Below, in pieces: positions 26,801 to 33,640 of a stretch of DNA of 44,561 bases. The stretch covers positions 1-44,561 of the forward strand of contig CAZVCC010000025.1 in NCBI GenBank assembly GCA_964626015.1. The letters are read 5' to 3'. The notes under the pieces are model-generated. The model did not search any database. It worked only from the letters and a program-made list of their open reading frames with translations, and was not told where the DNA came from. How positions within the stretch are numbered: position 1 is the stretch's first letter; each line of letters opens with the position of its first letter. The position numbers and the translations under genes were made by a program. The stretch comes from CAIKZJ01 sp964626015. Its GTDB lineage: Bacteria > Bacteroidota > Ignavibacteria > Tepidaquicellales > Tepidaquicellaceae.

Positions 26801-28156
26801 TATGATTATGAATCACTAAAAGTTATAAGTAAGGCTAAAGAGATTTATGTTGAAGATTTTAATGGTAATAAATTTCCTATACAATCTAATGACGTGGAAG
26901 TATTAATCCCTTCAATGGGGAGATACAGTACAGAAGCTTTTGCAGCTGTTTTCCGTTCAATGGGAATAAATAGCAAACCCCTTCCTGTACCGACTTTTGA
27001 GACGCTAAAGCACGGTAGGGGTGTTGCGACATGCAAAGAATGTCTTCCATTTTTGCTTACAACAGGTTCTTTGCTGGAATATTTGAATAATAAGAAAGAT
27101 TTAAACTTAAAGACATTATTCTTTATGCCACATGGTTATGGACCCTGCCGGCAAGGACAATATCATACGCGATTGAAAGATATACTTCAGACTTCGGATA
27201 TAAAAAATTCAGGTGTTATATCAATGGATGACGAATCTTCATTCAGCGATTTTGGGAATGATTTCTTCATACGGCAATGGACTGGACTAATGATAGCAGA
27301 TACGGTTCACGATATTGAAAATGCAATAAATGTACTTGCTGTTAATAAAGAAGAAGGGTTGAGAATAATTGAAGAAAATTGGAAACTGATTCTTAACGCT
27401 CTGGAATCCGGTAAAAATGGGGCTATATATAATCGATTAGAAGATTTGGCGGTAAGATTATCTGAGATTAAATTAAAATCAAATTACAAAGACGCAAAAA
27501 TCGTATCCCTTGTGGGTGAAATCTATGTGAGGAGAGAAGAATATTCAAGACTCGATTTGATAAAAGTACTTACTGAAAACGGTTTTCTTGTAAGGACTGC
27601 ACCTATAACTGAGTATGTATATTACACTAACTATCTTCAAAGAAATAACATAGTTAAAGCCTTTACCCCAAAGGAAAAAATAGCATTATTCATTAAGGAG
27701 AAAATACAGAAAAGAATAGAAAAAAGAGTAAAGAAGATACTATCAAAATCAAATCTTTGTTCACCAGAAATGATTGATGTAGAGAGAACTATGGATTACG
27801 GAAATGAACTTGTTTCAGAGAGACTCATAGGAGAAACAATTTTAACTGTAGGATTGTCTTTAAGGGAAATATTAGATGAATCATGCGGTATCATTACTAT
27901 AGGTCCATTCAATTGTATTCCAAGTAGACTTGCGGAGGGAATACTTAGTAAAGAAATGACTTTAGACGGTAAATACAGGTTTGGGAAGCTGCAAAGAAAT
28001 GGTTATCCAGATTCTGTTCAGAACCTTCCATATCTGCACATTGAGACTGACGGAAGTGCTTTCCCTCAGATAACTCAGTCGAAAATCGAGATATTTATGA
28101 TGCAGGCAAATAATCTTCATGAAGAAATGAAGATAGTTAAACATAAGTATCACTGA
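23870..28156 (+). CDS. Giant acyl-CoA dehydratase activase-related protein (two BadF/HgdC ATPase domains plus DUF2229 and HgdB-like regions)
   Basis: A 1428-residue cytoplasmic protein. Two ASKHA ATPase domains occur in tandem, about 1-270 and 300-560. The first carries MTGNKCASGTGEF (about 124-136) and GRCSVFCKSDC (about 163-173). The second begins GLDVGSTTTKAV and carries NEACSAGTGSF and NDQCAAFISSD. These are the positions that in HgdC-type activators ligand a bridging [4Fe-4S] cluster. A Cys-rich segment CPGGKEKCDLKCS...GGACSKYY (about 590-625) leads into a DUF2229/COG3580-like region (about 640-870) and a COG3581/HgdB-like C-terminal part. Family members activate radical 2-hydroxyacyl-CoA dehydratases or benzoyl-CoA reductases, but fused forms are mostly uncharacterised and no partner dehydratase is nearby. 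Its direct abutment on hpnE suggests co-transcription. Confidence 0.9.
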   Translation: MKIEREILSLGICIGASTISFVKMAKDIGGNIISVKQYSHEGNPKSLLKKFFEENNYERYSVVVTGRKFKNLINAFVIPEPKAIENSLKYLGYTGKKMAIASLGAENFMVYCVNERGTLENVMTGNKCASGTGEFFLQQISRMNISVDEAVSISDNDNPYSVSGRCSVFCKSDCTHALNKGVPMPYVVSGLGKMIADKTVELLAKQKYKKVLLIGGVSKNKSVYGFIKKEYPDTFIIEQSSYIEALGAAIEGLEVHRSFNSDKVFKDHQHQFSFHKPLKSQEATVVFKSLEKSIAKDGDECILGLDVGSTTTKAVLINRNSNALIASIYLRTNGNPVKASIECYKEIKKQYSAKVKIIGLGVTGSGRHIAALHATTDGDVNEIIAHAVAAAHFDKEVDTIFEIGGQDAKYTHLTNGVASDYAMNEACSAGTGSFLEEAAKESLNIHYTEIADIAFKAKNPLNFNDQCAAFISSDIKNAGHEGANSEDIVAGLVYSICLNYVNRVKGNRPVGNKVFMQGGVCYNKAVPYAMSLLTGKEIIVPPEPGLMGAFGVALEIKNRIELGLYTEQDFKLDELIHREFNYSNSFTCPGGKEKCDLKCSINIVEINGRKYPFGGACSKYYNERRHINSDTEKNNVVKKRQEAVFSKYLVEENYTGKRVGISKSLLTNTLFPFYHNLFTKLGYNVVLSDNVDKGGSDKIRSSYCFPVELSHGFFQNLISKNVDYIFLPHISQMEGRDKFEYNRMCVFVQGEAYFLKSTFRDEIERDNGSVILSPVLDFSKGIEKTRGTFERMFIDLGTDMKNFDNSFDFAAESIESMKRDFKSIGKEVLKEIESNPEEIALVLFGRPYNAFAKEVNLNIPHKIASHGYKIIPYDFLPYEEKSSYENMYWFSGNEILSAARYVKEHKQLFGVFITNFSCGPDSFIIPYFRKIMGSKPSLTLELDSHTADVGVETRIEAAMDIIKNFIILNKDAQSNEEYDYESLKVISKAKEIYVEDFNGNKFPIQSNDVEVLIPSMGRYSTEAFAAVFRSMGINSKPLPVPTFETLKHGRGVATCKECLPFLLTTGSLLEYLNNKKDLNLKTLFFMPHGYGPCRQGQYHTRLKDILQTSDIKNSGVISMDDESSFSDFGNDFFIRQWTGLMIADTVHDIENAINVLAVNKEEGLRIIEENWKLILNALESGKNGAIYNRLEDLAVRLSEIKLKSNYKDAKIVSLVGEIYVRREEYSRLDLIKVLTENGFLVRTAPITEYVYYTNYLQRNNIVKAFTPKEKIALFIKEKIQKRIEKRVKKILSKSNLCSPEMIDVERTMDYGNELVSERLIGETILTVGLSLREILDESCGIITIGPFNCIPSRLAEGILSKEMTLDGKYRFGKLQRNGYPDSVQNLPYLHIETDGSAFPQITQSKIEIFMMQANNLHEEMKIVKHKYH

Positions 28157-28572
28157 CTGTTTTTAATGTCATTAAAGTAGTCTTTACATACAGACAAATC
28201 TTCAATCAGCATATTCAAATTTAAAAGACAATCAGGCGTTAAGTCGAAAAACTTACTCTTAAAAGTATTTAAAATAATAGGGTTGGAATTATTTAATACG
28301 TCAAGAATTAGTTCTGTCAGGTTTTTAAGTTCTGAAGAATATTCAGAAATATATTTATCGGCATTATCTTTTGAATCAAAGCTCACTGCCATAACCCTTG
28401 AGAGACCTTTGAGAAATTTTGCTTTAAAGATTATATCGTGAAATGATACATCGCTATGTTTAGAGTATGTTTGTTCAATTAGAGCGGAAAGCTCAAATTC
28501 ATTCTTGAGCTTACCGCCAGAGAATTCTTTAATTTCTAATATCAGATCTATTGTATCATTTGAGAATTTCAT
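28150..28572 (-). CDS. Hypothetical protein, 140 aa
   Basis: Function unknown. A helical, soluble protein without signal peptide, membrane segment or Cys cluster; it has two Cys (in DCLLN and SVCKD). Phrases such as LSALIEQTYSKHSDVSFHDIIFKAKFL and LKNLTELILDVLNN indicate alpha-helical packing. Its ATG overlaps the secA stop by four bases (ATGA), so translation is probably coupled to secA. Its stop overlaps the convergent activase gene by seven bases. The coupling makes it likely to be a real gene; a SecA-related role would be a guess. Confidence 0.72.
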   Translation of the reverse strand: MKFSNDTIDLILEIKEFSGGKLKNEFELSALIEQTYSKHSDVSFHDIIFKAKFLKGLSRVMAVSFDSKDNADKYISEYSSELKNLTELILDVLNNSNPIILNTFKSKFFDLTPDCLLNLNMLIEDLSVCKDYFNDIKNSQ

Positions 28573-31500
28573 TGTCCCTTGCCATGGCAGTTCTTATACT
28601 TTTTACCACTTCCGCAAGGACAAGGATCATTTCTGCCAATTTTTTCACCTACATGGACAGGTTGATGTTTACCCGTACGGGCGGCTTCATTTTCCACAGG
28701 GTCAAGATTTGCAGAGTATCCCATTCCTTCTGATGTATCATGACGTGTCTGGAGTCTTGAAGTATTAACTGATTTCGGTCCCTGTATTTGAGTTTCTTCC
28801 TGAGACTGAATAGTAAACTTAAATATGAAATTAATCGTATCAATAGCAATGGAGTTTAGCATTTCCTCGAACAGTTTGAATCCATCCATCTTGTATTCAA
28901 CGAGAGGGTCTTTCTGACCATAAGCACGGAAATTGATACCTTCTTTAAGGTCGTCCATTTCTCGAAGGTGTTCTTTCCACTTATCATCAATAATCGTGAG
29001 CATGGCAAATCTCTCGATTTTGCCCATAAGTTCAGTTCCGTATCTATCTTCTTTTCTCTTATAGAATGCTTTAGCTTCGCTTATAATTAAATCGTGGACT
29101 CCTTTTTCTCCGAGCTGCTGAAATTTTTCCGGAGTAAGGTCAAGCCTTACAAGAAAAGTTCTTTGCACTTCATCAACAAGGCCTTGAAGATCAGATTCAG
29201 GGAAGTAAGATGCAACTATCTTGTCAACATTCTTCTCAACCATTTCAAAGAGTTCGTCTTTTAGTCTTTCTCCCATAAGAGCCTGTCTTCTGCGTTCGTA
29301 GATAACTTCTCTCTGCTGATTCATAACGTTATCATATTCGAGAAGTCGCTTTCTGATGGCGAAGTTATTTTCTTCCACTTTCTTCTGAGCTCGTTCAACG
29401 GAATTAGTTATCATTTTATGTTCTATAGCTTGCCCGTCTTCAACACCAAGCCTCTGCATAACGTTTGCAATTCTTTCACTTCCGAAGAGTCTCATTAGGT
29501 CATCCTCTAAAGAAAGGAAAAACTTTGAGGAACCAGGGTCACCCTGACGACCAGCACGTCCTCTTAGCTGTCTGTCTATACGGCGTGATTCGTGTCGTTC
29601 TGTTCCCATAATATGTAGTCCACCTGCTTCAGGAACACCCGGTCCGAGTTTTATGTCTGTACCTCTACCTGCCATGTTAGTTGCGATTGTAACCGAACCA
29701 GGCAGACCAGCGTTTGCAACTATCTGAGCCTCTCGCTGGTGCTGTTTTGCGTTAAGGACTTCGTGAGGAATGCTGCGCCTTTTAAGCAGTCTTGAAATCG
29801 TTTCGGAAACTTCGACGCTGGTTGTACCCACAAGAACCGGTCTTTTATGCTTTCTCATCTCATCTATCTCATCTATGACCGCATTATACTTTTCCCGTCT
29901 TGTTCTATAAATATGGTCGTTTTGATCGTCTCTAATACATTCTACATTTGTTGGTATTACAACAACGTCAAGCTTATAAATCTCAAAAAATTCTGTAGCT
30001 TCTGTTTCCGCAGTACCAGTCATACCTGCGAGTTTTTTATAGAGTCTAAAATAATTTTGCAGAGTAACAGTAGCGAGAGTCTGCGTATCTTTTTCAACTT
30101 TAACACCTTCTTTTGCCTCGATTGCCTGATGCAGTCCTTCTGAATACCTTCTACCTGAAAGAATACGGCCTGTAAACTCATCAACAATCATAATCTTGCC
30201 GTCCTGAATAACGTATTCAACATCTTTTTCATACAGACCGTAAGCTTTTAATAGCTGCTGGACAGTATGAAGTCTGTCACTTCTTTCGGAATAAACTTTA
30301 TAAAGCAATTCACGTTTAGCTTCTCTATCTTCAACGGATATAGATGCATCATTTTCGAGTTGTGCAATTTCGGAACCAAGGTCAGGGAGTGTAAAGAAAT
30401 CTTTTTCCTGTGTTGAAGGTGCAAGAAATTCGCGACCTTTTTCGGTTAAATCTGTTATATGTGATTTTTCATCAATAACAAAATATAGTTCATCGTCAAC
30501 AATATGCATATCGCGAGCTTTATCCCTGTTGTAGAAGTTATCTGTTTCAATCATTAACTTCTTATTTGCGGGGTCAGAAAGTAATTTTTGAAGCTTCTTA
30601 TGTTTTGGGAAACCGTGGTTTGACCTTAAAAGCAAGAGTCCAATACGTTCCAGCTGTTCCGGAGATTGGTTACCGTCTGACAGTATTCTTTCACACTCCC
30701 CAGTAAGAGTTGTAACGAGGTTTTTCTGCGCATCAACCAATCTTTTAATTCTTGTGTTCATTTCGTCAAATTTATGCGTAGGAGCATCAACAGGTCCAGA
30801 AATGATAAGAGGTGTTCTTGCTTCATCTATTAGAACAGAGTCAACTTCGTCAACAATTGCGTAGAAATGTTCACGTTGAACAAGATGGTTAACATCTACT
30901 ACCATATTATCTCTAAGGTAGTCAAAACCAAATTCGTTATTCGTACCGTAAGTGATATCACAGTTATACATTTTTCTTCTTGTTTCTGAATTAAGGTCGT
31001 TAAGAATTACACCGACAGTTAATCCGTGAAACTTAAAAATCTCTCCCATCCATTCACTATCACGTTTTGCAAGGTAATCGTTAACAGTAACGAGGTGAAC
31101 TCCTTTACCAGCGAGTGCATTGAGGAAAAGGGGAAGAGTTGCAACCAAAGTCTTACCTTCACCCGTTGCCATTTCGGAAATCTTACCCTGATGCAGAACG
31201 ATACCTCCGATGAGCTGTACATCAAAAGGAATCATGTTCCATTTCACTTTAGTACCGGCAGCTTCCCATTCTTTGCCAACGAGTCTGCGGCAGGTATCTT
31301 TAACGACGGCGAAGGCTTCGGGTAGTATTTCGTCAAGTGTTGCTTTTATTGTTTCGTAATAATCTTTATTGAGTTGATCAAGTTCATCGTAAACCGCATA
31401 TCTTTCTTCATGCTCGAGGTCTGTCTTAAGTTTTTCCTTTAAATCATTAATTCTTTCTTCAAGTTCTTTAACTTCAGTTTTAATTCTATCCTTAAGTTCC

Positions 31501-31640
31501 TGAGTTTTTGCTCGCAATTCATCGTCGGAGAGGGAATTATATTCAGAGTAATACCGATTAATTTCATCAACTAACGGCATAATTATTTTAATATCTTTTT
31601 CGTGTTTACTAGGAAAAAACTTTGATAATATCTTTATCAT
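28569..31640 (-). CDS. secA: Preprotein translocase ATPase SecA
   Basis: The ATP-driven motor that pushes unfolded preproteins through SecYEG. The 1023 residues are longer than the roughly 900 of E. coli because of an insertion of about 100 residues between the first nucleotide domain and the cross-linking region (about 290-390, IKRLVDAQKNLVTTLTGECE onward), as in Bacteroidota SecA. Visible motifs are ATGEGKTLVATLP (Walker A), DEVDSVLIDEARTPLIISG (DEAD box), NMAGRGTDIKLG and QLRGRAGRQGDPG. The C-terminus carries the SEC-C zinc finger NDPCPCGSGKKYKNCHG. It is the first gene of a minus-strand unit with the 140-aa gene and is divergent from the ferredoxin. Confidence 0.98.
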   Translation of the reverse strand: MIKILSKFFPSKHEKDIKIIMPLVDEINRYYSEYNSLSDDELRAKTQELKDRIKTEVKELEERINDLKEKLKTDLEHEERYAVYDELDQLNKDYYETIKATLDEILPEAFAVVKDTCRRLVGKEWEAAGTKVKWNMIPFDVQLIGGIVLHQGKISEMATGEGKTLVATLPLFLNALAGKGVHLVTVNDYLAKRDSEWMGEIFKFHGLTVGVILNDLNSETRRKMYNCDITYGTNNEFGFDYLRDNMVVDVNHLVQREHFYAIVDEVDSVLIDEARTPLIISGPVDAPTHKFDEMNTRIKRLVDAQKNLVTTLTGECERILSDGNQSPEQLERIGLLLLRSNHGFPKHKKLQKLLSDPANKKLMIETDNFYNRDKARDMHIVDDELYFVIDEKSHITDLTEKGREFLAPSTQEKDFFTLPDLGSEIAQLENDASISVEDREAKRELLYKVYSERSDRLHTVQQLLKAYGLYEKDVEYVIQDGKIMIVDEFTGRILSGRRYSEGLHQAIEAKEGVKVEKDTQTLATVTLQNYFRLYKKLAGMTGTAETEATEFFEIYKLDVVVIPTNVECIRDDQNDHIYRTRREKYNAVIDEIDEMRKHKRPVLVGTTSVEVSETISRLLKRRSIPHEVLNAKQHQREAQIVANAGLPGSVTIATNMAGRGTDIKLGPGVPEAGGLHIMGTERHESRRIDRQLRGRAGRQGDPGSSKFFLSLEDDLMRLFGSERIANVMQRLGVEDGQAIEHKMITNSVERAQKKVEENNFAIRKRLLEYDNVMNQQREVIYERRRQALMGERLKDELFEMVEKNVDKIVASYFPESDLQGLVDEVQRTFLVRLDLTPEKFQQLGEKGVHDLIISEAKAFYKRKEDRYGTELMGKIERFAMLTIIDDKWKEHLREMDDLKEGINFRAYGQKDPLVEYKMDGFKLFEEMLNSIAIDTINFIFKFTIQSQEETQIQGPKSVNTSRLQTRHDTSEGMGYSANLDPVENEAARTGKHQPVHVGEKIGRNDPCPCGSGKKYKNCHGKGQ

Positions 31641-31865
31641 AATACGTTAATTTTAATATAATCTTTAATTTAACATATTCTATTAACAAATAATATTCAT
31701 AACGTGATTAAATTCGTTTGATTTTGTGCTAATTTAAGCGGTTTTCAGTAGAATTAGGTAAAATCAGACAAAAATGTTCTATATTTTATTAATGGAAAAT
31801 GATTAAAAAATACTGTAATTTACCAATACAGATTTAATAAGAAAATAAAAATTAATTAAAATAAG

Positions 31866-31872
31866 TAAGGAG
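31866..31872 (+). promoter_or_regulatory. Strong Shine-Dalgarno site of the ferredoxin gene
   Basis: TAAGGAG lies seven bases upstream of the ferredoxin ATG at 31880. Most genes in this window have no recognisable Shine-Dalgarno sequence, as usual in this phylum, so this near-perfect site stands out and suggests high translation. Confidence 0.7.
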
Positions 31873-31879
31873 AATTATA

Positions 31880-32212
31880 ATGGCAATAGTAATAACATCA
31901 GAATGCATCAATTGCGGAGCTTGCGAACCAGAATGTCCGAATACAGCGATTTACGAAGGAGGTGCGAGCTGGGCTTTAGCAGGGGCAGAATACGGAGACG
32001 GACAGGATTCACCATCCGGAGCTAAGGGATTTTTCTCAACTGATTTCTTCTACATAGTTCCAGATAAATGTACAGAATGCAAAGGATTCCATGATGAACC
32101 GCAGTGTGCTGCTGTTTGCCCTGTTGATTGCTGCGTACCTGACCCGAATCATATTGAGACTGAGGAAGAATTACTTAAGAAAAAGGAATATCTTGACGGT
32201 TTAGGAAGATAG
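31880..32212 (+). CDS. Chlorobium-type 2[4Fe-4S] ferredoxin
   Basis: A small electron carrier of 110 residues. The first cluster motif CINCGACEPECP is standard. The second is CTECKGFHDEPQCAAVCP, with the eight-residue CxxCx(8)CxxxCP spacing and the DEP signature characteristic of Chlorobi ferredoxins, which donate low-potential electrons. Between the two motifs is a Gly/Ala/Ser-rich stretch of about 35 residues (GGASWALAGAEYGDG and following) that makes the protein longer than classical ones of about 60 residues. It has a strong ribosome-binding site, stands alone on the plus strand between divergent secA and convergent lspA, and its likely terminator lies inside lspA at 32383-32414. Confidence 0.93.
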   Translation: MAIVITSECINCGACEPECPNTAIYEGGASWALAGAEYGDGQDSPSGAKGFFSTDFFYIVPDKCTECKGFHDEPQCAAVCPVDCCVPDPNHIETEEELLKKKEYLDGLGR

Positions 32213-32273
32213 ATAATCTTTAGAAATTCAGACCATCAAAAGTTAAGGCAGAGATATTGAAAAAGAAATCAGT

Positions 32274-32948
32274 TTATTTGTTTTCACTATTGTGTTCCGG
32301 TTGGACAGTAAGCTGATTCACTGATGATGAATCGATTAGAGTATCTCTATTAATAGTAACATCAGAATTATCTTCAGAATTTAAAGTGCCGGTGGATTCA
32401 TCGGCACTTTTTTTATTAAAAATTTTAGAATAGCCTAAAAGGACCATCAGAAAACCGATAGTAACAGAAATATCTGCAACATTAAATATTGGCCATGAAT
32501 AAAATGTTTTACCAAAGAGATTAAAATCGGGGATATTAAAGTGGAAAAAATCAACAACCTTACCGTAGAAAATGGGTGCATAACCGAAAATTGCTCCATA
32601 GAAGAGTCTGTCTATAAGATTACCCACAGCTCCTCCGAGAATGAAAGCCAATGAAGCTCTGAAGTAGAAACCTTCATTTTTGTTTTTATAAATAAAATAA
32701 ATTATCAGAAAGGTAGCAACGAGGGTAAAAATTGACAAAGTCAGTTTACCTCCGAACTCAATACCAAAAGCCATACCGGGATTTTCAATAAAAGTCAATT
32801 TAAAGAAATCGCCAATAAGATTTATGCTTGAACCGAGTGTCATGCCTTCAACATTAATACCGAGTGCGGGTATTTTGATACCTTTAACTTTCAGTTTTGA
32901 AAGCTGGTCAATAATAACAACAATAAGAGAAATATAAAGTACTCTCAA
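32274..32948 (-). CDS. lspA: Lipoprotein signal peptidase (signal peptidase II)
   Basis: A membrane aspartyl protease that cleaves lipoprotein signal peptides after lipid attachment. The sequence has four hydrophobic spans, the first catalytic Asp in GGAVGNLIDRLFYG (about 104-117) and the second in WPIFNVADISVTIG (about 151-164), plus the FIENPGMAFGI motif near residue 54. The 224 residues exceed the typical 160-200 because of a polar C-terminal tail of about 40 residues rich in Ser, Asp and Asn after FNKKSADE. It lies eight bases after the DksA-like gene in the ileS operon. Its 3' end overlaps the presumed 3' UTR of the ferredoxin. Confidence 0.96.
   Translation of the reverse strand: MRVLYISLIVVIIDQLSKLKVKGIKIPALGINVEGMTLGSSINLIGDFFKLTFIENPGMAFGIEFGGKLTLSIFTLVATFLIIYFIYKNKNEGFYFRASLAFILGGAVGNLIDRLFYGAIFGYAPIFYGKVVDFFHFNIPDFNLFGKTFYSWPIFNVADISVTIGFLMVLLGYSKIFNKKSADESTGTLNSEDNSDVTINRDTLIDSSSVNQLTVQPEHNSENK
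32383..32414 (+). terminator. Rho-independent terminator on the plus strand, antisense to lspA
   Basis: A perfect 9-base stem AAAGTGCCG (32383-32391) / CGGCACTTT (32402-32410) with a 10-base loop is followed directly by TTTTATT. Only the plus strand has the T tract after the stem; on the minus strand the same T/A tract precedes it. The nearest plus-strand gene is the ferredoxin, which ends about 170 bases upstream. The hairpin encodes part of the poorly conserved C-terminal tail of LspA (KKSADESTGTL). Confidence 0.75.
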
Positions 32949-32955
32949 TTAAAAA

Positions 32956-33609
32956 TCAGCTCCTGAAGTTTTTACATTCGATACAGTGCTGAGTAATCGG
33001 GACAATTTCAAGCCTCTCCTTTGGAATTAGGGGACAGGTTTTGCATAAGTTTTTTGGTTCATCAATACAATCTGCACATACGCCGTAAGTACCCTGATCA
33101 ATTCTTGTAAGAGCTTCTTCAATATGTCCGAGATATTTTTCGTCTCTCTGAACAAACATATAATTCTTTTCTCTTTCCATTTCATCTGTACCTTGTTCTG
33201 CCATGTGTGATGCATAGGATAAGTCGTCACCAACGTATTCACCAGATTCACTATCAACGAGAGTTTTCATGTTAGCGCGGGCACTTGCGATAATTTTCGC
33301 CTTTTCTTCAAGAAGAATGTTTTTAAAGTGTAAAAGGTCTCTACCAGAGTATCTTTTCCTGTTATTCTTGTTATTAAAAACCTTCAGTTTTTTGGTTTTA
33401 ACAACATCTTTTTTAGCAGATTCTTTTATAGAAGCTACCTTTTTAGTCTTCGTTTTTGCAGCAGAAATTTTTGGAACCACTTTCTTCACTATTTTCTTTG
33501 CTGCAGGTTTTTTAGCTGCAATTAACTTTTTAGCCGCAGGTTTTTTGGCTGCAACTTTCTTCTTTGCCGCAGGTTTTTTGGCTGATACTTTCTTTATTTT
33601 CTTTGCCAT
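32956..33609 (-). CDS. TraR/DksA-family zinc-finger protein with Lys/Ala-rich N-terminal tail
   Basis: A 217-residue protein with two parts. Residues 1-85 are extremely basic, with repeated AKKPAAKK units like bacterial histone H1-like proteins, suggesting nucleic-acid contact. Residues about 90-217 are DksA/TraR-like: a coiled coil (LLHFKNILLEEKAKIIAS), DDLSYASHMAEQGTDEMER, then ALTRIDQGTYGVCADC...ERLEIVPITQHCIEC. The finger has an extra CKTC pair inserted between the usual CxxC pairs, giving six Cys in all. Canonical DksA binds RNA polymerase in the stringent response; here the conserved Asp-containing tip is not obvious, so the role is uncertain. It lies between ileS and lspA, an arrangement common in this phylum. 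Confidence 0.88.
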   Translation of the reverse strand: MAKKIKKVSAKKPAAKKKVAAKKPAAKKLIAAKKPAAKKIVKKVVPKISAAKTKTKKVASIKESAKKDVVKTKKLKVFNNKNNRKRYSGRDLLHFKNILLEEKAKIIASARANMKTLVDSESGEYVGDDLSYASHMAEQGTDEMEREKNYMFVQRDEKYLGHIEEALTRIDQGTYGVCADCIDEPKNLCKTCPLIPKERLEIVPITQHCIECKNFRS

Positions 33610-33640
33610 ATTAATACCCCTTTATGTAAATAAATTATAA

